Assembly: GCA_030737835.1 (NCBI GenBank)
Contig: CM060852.1
Span: 21,871,868-21,935,867 of the forward strand
Direction: 5' to 3'
DNA from: Acorus gramineus
Lineage: Eukaryota > Streptophyta > Magnoliopsida > Acorales > Acoraceae
DNA: 64,000 bases
In this document: piece by piece, positions 1-9,299 of the stretch
Layout of the letters: the number at the start of each line of letters is the position of its first letter
How positions within the stretch are numbered: position 1 is the first letter of the stretch
The notes under the pieces: generated by a model
Seen by the model: the letters and a program-made list of their open reading frames with translations, nothing else
The model's database searches: none
What the model was told of the DNA's origin: nothing
Position numbers and translations under genes: made by a program

Positions 1-60
1 GGCGTTTAGGTTTTTTAGCGACGGCTTTGGCCGTCGCTAAAACCCCGTTTTCTTGTAGTG
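1..60. mobile_element. CACTA (En/Spm-type) transposon terminus
   Basis: The segment ends in TTTTCTTGTAGTG at position 60, the inverse of the CACTACAAGAAAA terminus typical of plant CACTA elements. Just inside is a hairpin in which AGCGACGG is followed by CCGTCGCT (about 18-40), the kind of subterminal palindrome seen in short CACTA derivatives. The rest of the element lies left of the window, so its size and coding capacity are unknown. The same GACGG/CCGTC words occur in the CACTA pieces at 37262 and 44923. Confidence 0.7.
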
Positions 61-155
61 CCTGTTGCGTGATCTCCATCTCACTGAATGATGCTGGATC
101 CCCCTCGACAGTAGACTGAGATTGTGACTGTCGCCGCTCCTCCATCTCTAGCTAC
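61..155 (-). pseudogene. Possible exon fragment of an En/Spm-like transposase
   Basis: Read on the minus strand this stretch is open and gives a hydrophilic peptide (EMEERRQSQS followed by TVEGDPASFS). That resembles the C-terminal low-complexity part of plant En/Spm (Ptta) transposases as I recall them. A TTTTGTAG sequence at its minus-strand start could be a splice acceptor. It abuts the CACTA terminus at 60, so a CACTA insertion may have cut this exon. The assignment rests on peptide flavour only. Confidence 0.25.
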
Positions 156-780
156 AAAATAGAATTGAATTCCAAAAACATTTTCAACAGACACCTATAA
201 AAGATCAAGTACGTTTTCTGTAATTCTACATTAGTACCCATGCATTTTATATTCTATCTGAGTTATATCTTTTAATAAGCTAAATGGTTAGCAAGCATTT
301 TTTTTTTTCTTTTTCAATCCAATTAGAGATTTCCAACTACATTCAGAGGAGGTGATGTAGAAATATGGGGATTTCCAACTAACATGTGACCAGATCCGAT
401 ATAGAAATATCGACTGGCCTTCCCATTCAAAAAATTCTTGTTTTTTTTATTTGGGAACTTACCTGGTAATGGGTCAGTGCCAATGGTTTTGTAAATTTTG
501 TCTCTTTGTGTTATCAAATATTCCATGATGCATAAAGAACCCTGTTATGTATCCTTAGCAGCTATATATTAAGCATTTATTTCCTTATTAAAACAACCAA
601 AGGAATTCACAATGTGCTTGCTTACTTTTAATAATTGTAGGTATGGGTGATTACCTGTTTAAAGCCTGATTGTGGTGTTAATGGAAAACATACATTGCTA
701 GCCTTTGAGCTTATTTACTATATTTATTAATATTGGAGTTCGAAAAGGTTATGCTTTCATTACTCTTTTAATAATCAAAT
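156..780. other. AT-rich intergenic DNA
   Basis: There are many stops in all frames, homopolymer runs (T-run near 298-314) and no recognisable protein, tRNA or complete repeat. I see nothing further to annotate. Confidence 0.5.
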
Positions 781-1090
781 TCGCTAATTTGAGGGCCTGA
801 ATGAAGGAATTTTTAAAAACTAAGCATTGTTAGTTATATAACAACTAATCAACAAGATCTCCCCGATATATATCTCCATGTAAAATTTCGTCTAATTCTA
901 ATATCGTGATCTACATCAAAATATGTCCTACATCAGACTCTTCTTCAAAAGAACTCGTCCTCGAGTTTTTCAGCTATTCAATTGATATTTTTTTGTATTT
1001 CAACTTTAGTAAAAAAAAGTGACATTTTCTTGAATTCAAATTTCTTTTCAATCAAATCGATCATGTAGATAGGTGGATGCACCTTGATTT
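781..1090 (-). mobile_element. Ty3/gypsy LTR-start and polypurine-tract fragment
   Basis: On the minus strand the words CTCGAGGACGAG, a purine-rich AAGAAGAG and then TGATGTAGG appear in order (about 965 down to 924). The same order (CTCGAGGACGAG, purine tract, TAATGCAGC) precedes the 3' LTR at 49852, and CGAGGACGA just before a polypurine tract is usual for plant gypsy elements. This is therefore probably the end of a minus-strand gypsy internal region followed by the start of its LTR. The outer limits are not defined. Confidence 0.4.
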
Positions 1091-1344
1091 GTAGCCCAAG
1101 TTTTTAAACTATTGTGGTAGTCGCAATGTTCTCATCATTAACATTGTCAGTGATGGCATTAAAAACGCTCTTGTTGATGGTGCATAGAGTGTGTGGGGCC
1201 CATTTTCTGTGCCCTATAAACGGATCAGATCCCCCGTGGCCCATAACAAAATTACAAGGGTCCGCAACTCAAGTGACCCATGACCCGCTAGCCTGGTCCA
1301 TCGGGCCGTGACACGATGCATTGCCATCGACAGCAAGTAAAGTT

Positions 1345-1615
1345 AATGTGCCAATTCGGTCCTTGGTCTGGAACTTGCATGTTTAGTTTGAGTTGGAGGG
1401 GTGGGAAAGTTGGTCCAATGCACTCCATGTTAATTTGGACGAGAATAAGTAATTAATTTCATTAAAAATAACAGTTTCCCCAAAACATAATTACTATGTT
1501 TGCGGCGAGAATAAGAGATTAACAACTAAATAGTTACATAGTAATCCATACCATATAGAATTAATCACCTCTCATGTTAAGAATGTTAAGTGAGTTTTAA
1601 CAAACAACAGTTCTT
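1345..1615 (+). promoter_or_regulatory. Distal 5' region shared between CYP71 copies
   Basis: This block, upstream of the plus-strand CYP71 exon copy at 1870, is recognisably the reverse complement of the block at about 54880-55157 upstream of the intact CYP71 gene. Shared words include TTGGTCTGGAACTTGCATG and the stretch around ACATAATTACTATG. The duplication that produced the CYP71 copies therefore carried at least 0.5 kb of 5' flank. No binding site is claimed. Confidence 0.55.
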
Positions 1616-1869
1616 CACCCTCAGCTCTCACGTTGACAAACATAGCTTTCACATAACTTTTTGAGTTTCTCATTCAAATTTGCTAGTTAGGTTTGGTACA
1701 CCCACCTAAAATTAAACTCTCTGGAGACATTCATATTCATATTAATCAATTTATTTAGACATATGTTTCAATCACCACCTAACAATTATTGCCCTCTATA
1801 TATAGGGAGGTCTTGATCTTTGGATTTTTATTTATATATCTAACATAAAGAAGAAGACCAAAAAAAAAA

Positions 1870-2350
1870 ATGTGGCATGCATTGCTAGCTCTTCTCTTAG
1901 TTCCACTTCTTCTCATCATCCATGAAATACTTTCTACCAAAAATTCCAACCTTCCACCATCACCTTCCAAGCTTCCCATTATAGGTCACCTTCACCAAAT
2001 AAGCTCTCCAATAGCTCATCGTGCCTTCTATGCCCTCTCCCAGAAACATGGACACATAATGCACCTCCAGCTAGGCCTCCTTCGCACCGTCGTGATCACG
2101 TCTTCGGAGCTAGCCCAAGAGATCTTGAAGACGCAAGACGCAGTCTTTGCGAGTAGGCCGTTGTTCTTCCTAACAAACAAGCTCTTCTATGGCAACCTCG
2201 ACATCGCTTTCACGCCTTATGGGGAGTATTGGAAGCAGGCGAGGAAGATTTGCATCCTACACCTCTTGAACTCTAGGAGGGTACAATCTTTTGGTGGCAT
2301 TAGGGAAGATGAAGTGGCGCGACTAATTGGGGAGGTCTCGGCGAAATCGT
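1870..2350 (+). pseudogene. CYP71-family P450, exon 1 5' fragment (plus arm)
   Basis: ATG at 1870 opens a P450 N-terminus of about 160 residues. It has a hydrophobic membrane anchor (residues about 2-18), the proline-rich hinge NLPPSPSKLPIIGHLH, and the helix-C region with GEYWKQARKIC containing the W-x-x-x-R pair that contacts a heme propionate. It matches the N-terminus of the intact gene at 53772 closely. The match stops at about 2350, where the sequence jumps into exon-2 sequence in the opposite orientation. There is no I helix, ExxR or heme cysteine in this frame, so no functional P450 can be made. A TATA box lies about 70 bp upstream. Confidence 0.9.
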
Positions 2351-2355
2351 CGATG

Positions 2356-3960
2356 GTGATGATCCTCGTTTTCGCCGGGATGTGGTAGCCTTGGACAGTC
2401 GCGTCTTTGAGCGACTCGTGTGGGATCAAAATTGGTCCCGGTGGGTGCATCCGTAGCCCCTCCTTCACCACCGCCTTCAAATAGGGGAGCTTCGCCATGT
2501 CGCTCTCTCCAATGTTTGGTTTCGCAGCTCCCACTGCCTCCCTTATCTCAGCCTGCACCACCTTCATCACTCTGGGGTTTTTGATGAGCTCCGAAATTGT
2601 CCATTCGAGGAGCACGAATGATGTGTCTGTCCCTGCGACGAACATGTCCTGTGCGCGAGAGAGAGAGAGAGAGAGAGAGTTTATTCTTTTTGTGTGCCAT
2701 TGAGTATGAGTTTATTCTATTTGTTAGTCTATGATAAGAGATTGACATGTAATACCTTATTTGTTTGATACGTGATGTTTGTGACAATTTTCAATCATAG
2801 TAATTAGATTTCCTATGCTTTTTTTTTACACGAGGATCCCTGCATGTGTTCACCAATAAAAAGAACTGACTCAAGACAAAATTGTTTTATATGTGAATGT
2901 TTGGATTTTTTTGTTGACCAATAAAAAAAACTATGACTCAAGACAAAATTGTTTTATATGTAAATGTCTGGATTTTTCGTTGATATCAAATAAAACAAGG
3001 GTATGCCTCTCTGTAATAAATCTTTTATATAATCTCTTGAATCATTATGTTTATCCAATATTACTAATGCTACTAAGGATTAGTTTACATGGATCTGCAT
3101 TTGGGCAGATTCTTCATTAGAAAAATGAAAAGTTTTCAAATGCGTATCCAAACATATTTATGCGCATTTTGAAACCATCCCTCTTGCTATTGAAAAACTA
3201 TCAAAACAATGTTTTTCAATACCTGAGTTTAAAATCAAAATTTTAAAAATCTCAATGTTTCAATTGTACATCTAAATGCAGATGATCAATAAATTTTATG
3301 TACAATTGTTTTGGTTAGATAGAGATGGGTAGATAGGATAATTACCATGATGATTGCTTTGATTTGATCCATAGTAAGAGAATGACTAACGTCTTGATCC
3401 TTGTAAAGGGAGAGCAGAATATCAACAAGGTCGACCTTGTTATCATTATCACCAACGCCACCACTCTTGTTCTTATGATCTTACGATTTCACCAAGACCT
3501 CCCCAATTAGTCGCGCCACTTCGTCTTCCCTAATGTCACCAAAAGATTGCACCCTCCTAAAGTTCAAGAGGTGTAGGCTGCAAATCTTCCTTGCCTGCTT
3601 CCAATACTCCCTGTAAGGCATGAAAGCGATGTCAAGGTTGCCATAGAAGAGCTTGTTTGTTATGAAGAACAATGGCCTGCTCGCGAAGACCGTGTCTTGC
3701 GTCTTCAAGATCTCTTGGGCTAGCTCCGCAGAAGAGATCACGACGGTGCAGAGGAGGCCTAGTTGGAGGTGCATGATATGTCCATGTTTTTGGGAGAGGG
3801 CATGGAAGGCACGATGAGCTATTGGAGAACTTATATGGTGAAGGTGACCTATAATGGGAAGCTTGGAAGGTGATGGTGGGAGGTTGGATTTTTTGGTGGA
3901 AAATATTCCATGAAGGATGAGGAGTGGAACTAAGAGAAGAGCTAGCAATGCATACCACAT
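2356..3960 (-). pseudogene. CYP71-family P450 pseudogene (minus arm plus truncated exon 2)
   Basis: On the minus strand, exon 1 starts at ATG 3960 and is intact for about 159 codons. A deletion of about 90 codons then leaves an in-frame TAA at the junction (about 3482), after which the exon resumes at the HKNKSGG stretch and ends at a GT donor at 3345. A short intron follows. Exon 2 starts at 2648 with DMFVAGTDTS (I-helix oxygen-binding motif) and includes KEGLR (ExxR), but breaks off at PAKTRII near 2356. The PERF and heme-cysteine regions are missing, replaced by the inverted exon-1 copy. Relative to the 500-residue gene at 50815-53772 it lacks roughly 90 internal and 100 C-terminal residues, so it is dead. 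Confidence 0.88.
2656..2679. repeat. (GA)n microsatellite
   Basis: A run of about twelve GA units lies in the intron of the minus-strand CYP71 pseudogene, just before its exon 2. Confidence 0.9.
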
Positions 3961-4579
3961 TTTTTTTTTTCTTCCTTGTGTTAGATATACAAATAAAATC
4001 CAAAGATCAAGACCTCCCTATATATAGAGGGCAATAATTGTTAGGTGGTGATTGAAACATATGTCTAAATAAATTGATTAATATGAATATGAATGTCTCC
4101 AGAGAGTTTAATTTTAGGTGGGTGTACCAAACCTAACTAACAAATTCGAATGAGAAACTCAAAAAGTTATGTGAAAGCTATATTTGTCAACGTGAGAGCT
4201 GAGGTTTTCGTTGGTGGGTGAAGCTTTGTATTTCCTTTCAAGACTTACAAATGTACAGGTAGGTGTACTTTGAAATTTTGTTTATGTTGTTGTGGTTTAT
4301 AAAAGGAGTGTCGCCATATATATTTTACATGAAATAATTTTTAATCAATAAAATCTTCCCTTTTTTAGTTTTATTTATTTTGGAATAAGATTGTGTCTTG
4401 TGAATGCAAGATGTATTTGAAAATCTTATCCTCGATTATATTCTTCGTCGTTCCACACTGAATTATATCGCCAACAAACATTTTACGTTTCGAGGGTGTA
4501 TGTCGGATAGGGGCCAACACATTGTGAGAGTGGAGGAGGTCCAGTTTCGTGAAGGGGTCATGCTCATCACAGGGCCGGG

Positions 4580-6550
4580 TGATGCAGAACGGGTGGCGGA
4601 TGCGTTCCAAGAGCGATGAACCCGAAAGAGTCCATTTTGAGATTTTCAAATATTTACAGAAAAACCGGCTAGTAGAAATAAATGGCGCCCCAAACTTGGA
4701 ATCGTCTGAAATTTTTACTGGAGGTAGATATCGAGGAGATCTTCAAAAGTTGTAGCTATGCAACAACGCGCACTTATTTTTCTATTTTTCCCTTTTTCGG
4801 CCCTCAAAATAGCACATCAGGTGGTCTACTTTTCTTCAAAAATTTCCTTTTGTTATTCGTCATAAATTTGGTGCTACTAATCGAGTTGTTGATGCATTGA
4901 GTCGTCGAGCCAACGTATTGATGATAATATCCAATGAGATTGTGGGCTTCGAGTGCTTGAAGGATTTATATGCTGAAGATGATGATTTCAAAGACATTTG
5001 GACTAAGTGCAGACAGAACTAGGCCGTTAATGATTTCCACATCACTAACGGATGTCTTTTTCGAGAGAATCAATTGTGCATCCCAAGATCTTCTCTAAGG
5101 GAGAAATTGATTCATGATTTACATGGTGGCGGCTTGAGTGGACATTTGGGCTGAGACAAGACCAATACCAGTCTAGAACAGAGGTATTTTTGGCCTAAGT
5201 TGAAGAAAGATGTCAGGACCGTTATTAAGAAGTGTTACATCTGTCAAACCTCCAAAGGTCAATCCCAAAATACTGGTCTTTACATGCCTTTACCTATTCC
5301 TAATGGTGTTTGGGAAGACTTGTCTATGGATTTCGTGTTGGGTCTTCCTCGTACCCAAAGAGGCGTAGATTCTGTGTTCGTGGTGGTCGATAGGTTCTCG
5401 AAGATGGCTCACTTCATCCCATGTCGCAAGACGTCAGACGCCTCTCATATTGCGTGATTATTCTTCAGCGAGGTAGTTCGTTTACATGGAGTTCCTCAGT
5501 CCATCACTTCTGATCATGATACGAAGTTCCTTAGTAATTTTTGGGTGACATTGTGGAAGATGTTCGATACTTCATTAAACCGTAGCAGTACTGCACATCC
5601 CCAATCTGATGGCTAGACAGAGCTAACAAACAGAACCTTGGGTAACATGATTCGTAGAATTTTTGGCAACAAACCCAAGCAGTGGGATCACGCGCTATCA
5701 CAGGCGGAGTTTGCATACAATAGTGATGTTCATCGTTCGACAGGAAAGTCTCCTTTTGCACTAGTATATATTTCTGTCCCAAAACATGCTGTGGACTTAG
5801 TACGACTACCTAAAGGTCCCAGCATGAGTATTGCAGCGGAGGCTATGGCAGAACAAGCTCATGCCATGCAAGAAGAAGTAAAAAAAAAAGCTCGAGCAAA
5901 CCAATGCGAAGTACAAAACGGCCGCCGACAAGCATCGACGCTCCAAATTATTCGAGGAAGACGATTATGTTATGGTTTTCTTGCGCAAGGAGAGGTTTTC
6001 AGTGGAAAGCTACAACAAACTGAAGCCCAAGAAATATGGCCCGTACAAGGTTTTGAAGAAGATCAATGATAATGCATATGTCATTGAGTTACCAACAGAC
6101 ATGGGCATTTCTCAGACTTTCAATGTGGCAGATCTATACGAGTATTATGAGAAAAAACCTCTCTATCCAGATCCTAACTAGTAGAAATAAATGGCGCTCC
6201 GAATTCGGAATCGCCTGAAATTTTTACTAGAGGTAGATATCGAGGAGAAATTCAAAATAGCCTTTTTGCTATTTTTAGTAACTTTTTAGATTCTGCATAT
6301 CTCCTTTATAATAATTCGAATTTGACTAAAATCAAATCCGAAGATCTTCTCAGATCCTCTAGAGTTAGTTATAACAAATTTTTGTTTTTACTATTTTTAA
6401 TAACTTTTTAATAAAAGGGATATTTTATAATTTAGGGTTGGCAGTTTTTATTAATATATTTCTTGAGTTTTATTATTCTCTTTGAAAATTGTGGTTTGTT
6501 GAAGGATCTCAACGCTTGTTGGATCTTTGTTTTAATTTTTCGCTGCATTA
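4580..6550 (+). mobile_element. Ty3/gypsy retrotransposon, internally deleted
   Basis: The left end TGATGCAG (4580) and right end CTGCATTA (6550) form the same inverted ends as the solo LTR at 48591-49056. The five flanking bases are CCGGG (4575-4579) and TCGGG (6551-6555), a target duplication with one change. About 4580-4815 matches the first half of that LTR and about 6178-6550 matches most of it. The words CTAGTAGAAATAAATGGCGC occur in both (4669 and 6178). Between them lies the tail of RNase H and the integrase, while gag, protease and RT are gone. It is a deletion derivative. Confidence 0.75.
4822..6181 (+). pseudogene. Ty3/gypsy pol fragment (RNase H end and integrase)
   Basis: The reading begins with an RNase H tail ([20 protein letters not shown]). 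Integrase follows: an HHCC zinc-binding region ending in [11 protein letters not shown] (5213-5245), a core with SMDFVLGLP (first Asp), [10 protein letters not shown] (second Asp) and a [10 protein letters not shown] region (Glu), then a C-terminal part with [19 protein letters not shown]. Stops at about 5022, 5153, 5456 and 5615 and a frameshift near 5890-5960 break it. The reading ends at TAG 6179 right where LTR sequence begins. No chromodomain is visible. It has no function now. Confidence 0.85.
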
Positions 6551-6555
6551 TCGGG

Positions 6556-6755
6556 TTACAGGGTGGGCTTTTGATCTCGCTTGGTCGGTTAAATGCCTCT
6601 TCTAACCCAGGCCGCGAGATCTCTCTTTTTGTGAATGTGTTTCTTTCTTGCTTTGTTTTACTCTTTTCTTTCTCCATTCCTAATTTATAATTCTAAGAAA
6701 TGAAATCGAGTAGCAAACATCTCATTTTCTTAAAAAAAACAAACATTTTAAGTAA

Positions 6756-6788
<33 letters not shown>

Positions 6789-7386
6789 CATAAAAACAAT
6801 TTACGTTGGCTTGCCCAAATTTTTTATTTTATGTCTGTAGCTAGACATAGAAATGGACACTAAAACAGGTGAGGGAAAAAAACCCATAACGTGTGACATG
6901 CACAAAATTATTCCTTCACTACCAACAAAAAATTATGTATATTTACGTAAAAAAGAAGAAACAAAAGAAAAAATATATATATATATCTATTCAATCACCC
7001 ACCCAAAGCGTTGTTACTCATCAACACATGAAGTAGTAGATGCACCACCCTCCAAATGTTTATCAAAAGAAAATGTTAGTGTGGACAAGAAATAAGCATA
7101 GTAAGATGGTCTCTCATCTTGCTCCAAAGTCAACAAGAAGGTTGAAGGTGTATAACATATAGTGCAAAACTATACTGTCATCTGTCTATTCTTTATCATT
7201 CCATTAAAATCTCCAACAACCAAAAATTCAGTGTCCTTCGCTAATCCGATAAAATAAATATATAAGAATATAAAAAAAGTACTTGATAACAACTGGTATG
7301 GCATGCAATTATCACAAACCATAGCTTATTTAAACCAACTAAAATTTCCATATCAATCAACAATACAGTGGGTGATGATCGATCTT
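6556..7386. other. AT-rich spacer upstream of OMT
   Basis: No convincing coding sequence is present. It contains the (AAT)n run and short A/T tracts. The last few hundred bases are presumably the distal promoter of the OMT gene, but no motif there stands out beyond those annotated separately. Confidence 0.5.
6757..6788. repeat. (AAT)n microsatellite
   Basis: About ten consecutive AAT/ATA units lie in AT-rich DNA upstream of the OMT gene. Confidence 0.9.
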
Positions 7387-7415
7387 ACCAACCCACTTGC
7401 CAATATCTATATAAA
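7387..7415 (+). promoter_or_regulatory. OMT core promoter: AC-type MYB site and TATA box
   Basis: TATATAAA at 7408-7415 lies 84 bp before the chosen ATG (7499), a normal spacing for a plant TATA box with an 80-bp leader. ACCAACC at 7387-7393 matches the AC element (ACC[A/T]A[A/C]C) recognised by R2R3-MYB activators in many phenylpropanoid promoters. Both are direct sequence matches. Regulation by a MYB factor is inferred. Confidence 0.55.
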
Positions 7416-7498
7416 CGGTTAAGTTGAGGTAGTTTACACAAACAAAAACAAAACACAAAAGCCTTCACCCCACATTTAGTACTTGTTCAGTGCAAAAA

Positions 7499-8655
7499 AT
7501 GGAGAAGCCCACAGGAGAGCTCATTCAAGCTCAGTCTTTCATATGGAACCACCTCCTGGGCGTGGTTGGCTCCATGTCCCTCAAATGCGCGGTGCAGCTT
7601 GGCATACCGGATGCCATCAACAGGCATGGCGGTCCCATCACCCTCCACGGACTGGCCGACGCCCTCTCGGTCCATCCCGCCAAGACCCTCCACTTGAGGC
7701 GCCTGATGCGCACGCTCGCGCACTCGGGCTTCTTCGAAAAACAAACTCGCGAAGCTGACGGAGAAGAAATGTATAGCCTCGCCACGGCCTCGAAGTACCT
7801 CCTGAAGGACCAGGCGACGGCGATCTCGCCTTTCTTGCTGACAGTGCTCGACCCGGTGTTGGTCGCGCCGTGGCACTCGTTGGGTGATTGGCTGAGGAGG
7901 GACGAGACAACGCCGTTCCATGTTGCGCATGGTGAGTCCTACTGGGAGCTGATGGCGCACCGCCCGGACGTGAAGGAGCAGTTCAACGAGGCCATGGCGT
8001 GCGACGCGCGTCTGGTGATCGAGGTGGTGGTGAATGAGTATGGGCACGTCTTTAAGGGGCTGAGATCCCTTGTGGACATCGGGGGGAACACTGGGACAAC
8101 TGCGAAGGCGATCGCGAAGGCGTTCCCGCACGTCAGGTGCACCACCTTTGATCTCCCTCATGTCATCGAGAGCGCTACGAGAGACGCGTCGATCGACTAT
8201 GTTGGGGGAGACATGTTTGAGCGCGTGCCTTCTGCTGATGCGGTTATGCTCAAGGTAGTTTTTAATTGATGAGAAACATGATTTTTTCATTTGCGATATT
8301 ATTTACAAGAAAATTAGTTTTTGATCGGACAACAACATTGAATTAATGTCATTTGCAGTGGATTCTACATGATTGGGGTGATGAGGATTGCGTGAAGATA
8401 CTGAAGCGATGCAAAGAAGCAATTCCGATGGTGGGGGGGAAAGTGATCCTGATCGACATGGTGGTGAAATCTGATAGCCCTAATCAGGAGTCGACGGAGT
8501 CACAGTATTTCTTCGACATGTTGATGATGGTGTTGTGTGAAGGGAGGGAGAGGGAGGAGCACGAGTGGAAGAAGTTATTCAAAGATGCTGGTTTTACAAG
8601 CTACAAGATAACCCCCGCTTTGGGTCTGCGCTCCATCATCGAACTCTATCCTTGA
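7499..8655 (+). CDS. Plant small-molecule O-methyltransferase (COMT/ROMT-like), complete, two exons
   Basis: Exon 1 is 7499-8254, the intron is 8255-8358 (GT...GCAG, phase 0) and exon 2 is 8359-8655, giving 350 residues, the usual length for class-II plant OMTs. The N-terminal dimerisation domain (about 10-110) precedes the SAM-dependent Rossmann domain. The SAM loop is LVDIGGNTG (191-199), followed by FDLPHVI and GGDMFERVPSADAVMLK. The intron splits the family-typical LKWILHDW, whose His256 is the expected catalytic base. The enzyme should move a methyl group from S-adenosylmethionine to a phenolic hydroxyl in the cytosol. The closest feel is to resveratrol, orcinol and isoflavone OMT-like proteins rather than lignin COMT, because an NPGG-type motif is absent and CEGREREEHEW is present. 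The substrate cannot be read from sequence. The third residue of the GGxTG loop is Asn, not the common Gly. The neighbouring CYP71 copies suggest a shared pathway. Confidence 0.95.
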
Positions 8656-9055
8656 TTATAATGTTGGCCTCCCGAAATTTTTAATCATCTTCATCTCTTA
8701 AAAATTTATGTTTTGAGGTTTCTCTTTACCTTATTGGGAGACTTATGTCGAATAATCTTTTTTTTTTTTTAATATCATTAATTGTGTTGTATCTTTTTTT
8801 GCGAGTCTTGTTGTAGCAATGGATGATTGGAAGATCAGCCCATTTTGCAATACATAATAGTTTTCTTTTTCTATGTTGTTTTAATTCGGGAGACACTAAA
8901 AGGGTTTCACGTTTCATGTTCCTTATCTTATTTATTTATTTATTTATTATTTCTAGCATTTGGCTTGATAAAGGTTCGCATTATTGAACTTTCCAAGATG
9001 TACAAAAATTGTACAAGCATGAAATCATGGAGGAGCAAAGAGAAGCCAAGCATGA
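8656..9055. other. OMT 3' flank, AT-rich
   Basis: The stretch holds the presumed 3' UTR of the OMT gene, T-rich runs (8758-8770) and a TTTA repeat (8932-8948). No coding signal is recognised. Confidence 0.5.
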
Positions 9056-9174
9056 AATCCCCTGTTCCCTGTAGACTGGAGTCTTTGCCACTTTGGCTAT
9101 CCACCCACCTCACTGATCCTTTTAAAAAAGAAGTCGCATTCCTTATTATCTCTTCAACATTATGGTTCTTGTGG
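9056..9174 (+). mobile_element. Older LINE fragment (left part, target of L1 insertion)
   Basis: The peptide RLESLPLWLSTHLTDPFK then LIISSTLWFLW is the linker between the RT zinc-binding and RNase H domains in plant L1s (compare TLWAIRQERN in the L1 at 45464). It continues across the 9175-18600 insertion as TERNSPVFKRK at 18611-18650. The L1 at 9175 therefore inserted into a pre-existing LINE copy. Confidence 0.6.
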
Positions 9175-9299
9175 TGTGAAATTCCACCAAAAAAAACACC
9201 CACTTTTTTAGCGGAAACCTTGAAGAACGGCGGAAAGCTAGGGTTTTTCTGAACGGCAAATCTGAGCGGAAAGGGCGTAGAGTCTCCGGCGTCTGGAAT

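Larger units (their letters stand above)
1616..4212. repeat. Large inverted duplication of CYP71 promoter plus exon 1
   Basis: The left arm, about 1616-2350 (+), and the right arm, about 3483-4212 (-), are reverse complements over roughly 0.73 kb. Each arm holds a CYP71 5' flank, a TATA box (CTATATATAGGG), an A-rich leader and the first ~160 codons of exon 1. The encoded arm peptides differ at scattered positions (MWHALLALLL against MWYALLALLL), so the arms are diverged but easily alignable. The spacer of about 1.1 kb holds the rest of a minus-strand CYP71 pseudogene. The two promoters point at each other, and read-through would give a hairpin transcript. Confidence 0.85.

Noticed and set aside
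2217-2645. A separate intact minus-strand P450 of about 140 residues
   Set aside because: It is only the first ~100 codons of CYP71 exon 2, running into inverted exon-1 sequence. It lacks the heme-binding region.
7487-8290. 267-codon open frame antisense to the OMT exon
   Set aside because: It is a shadow of the GC-rich third positions of OMT exon 1. The sense strand has clear OMT motifs and splice sites.
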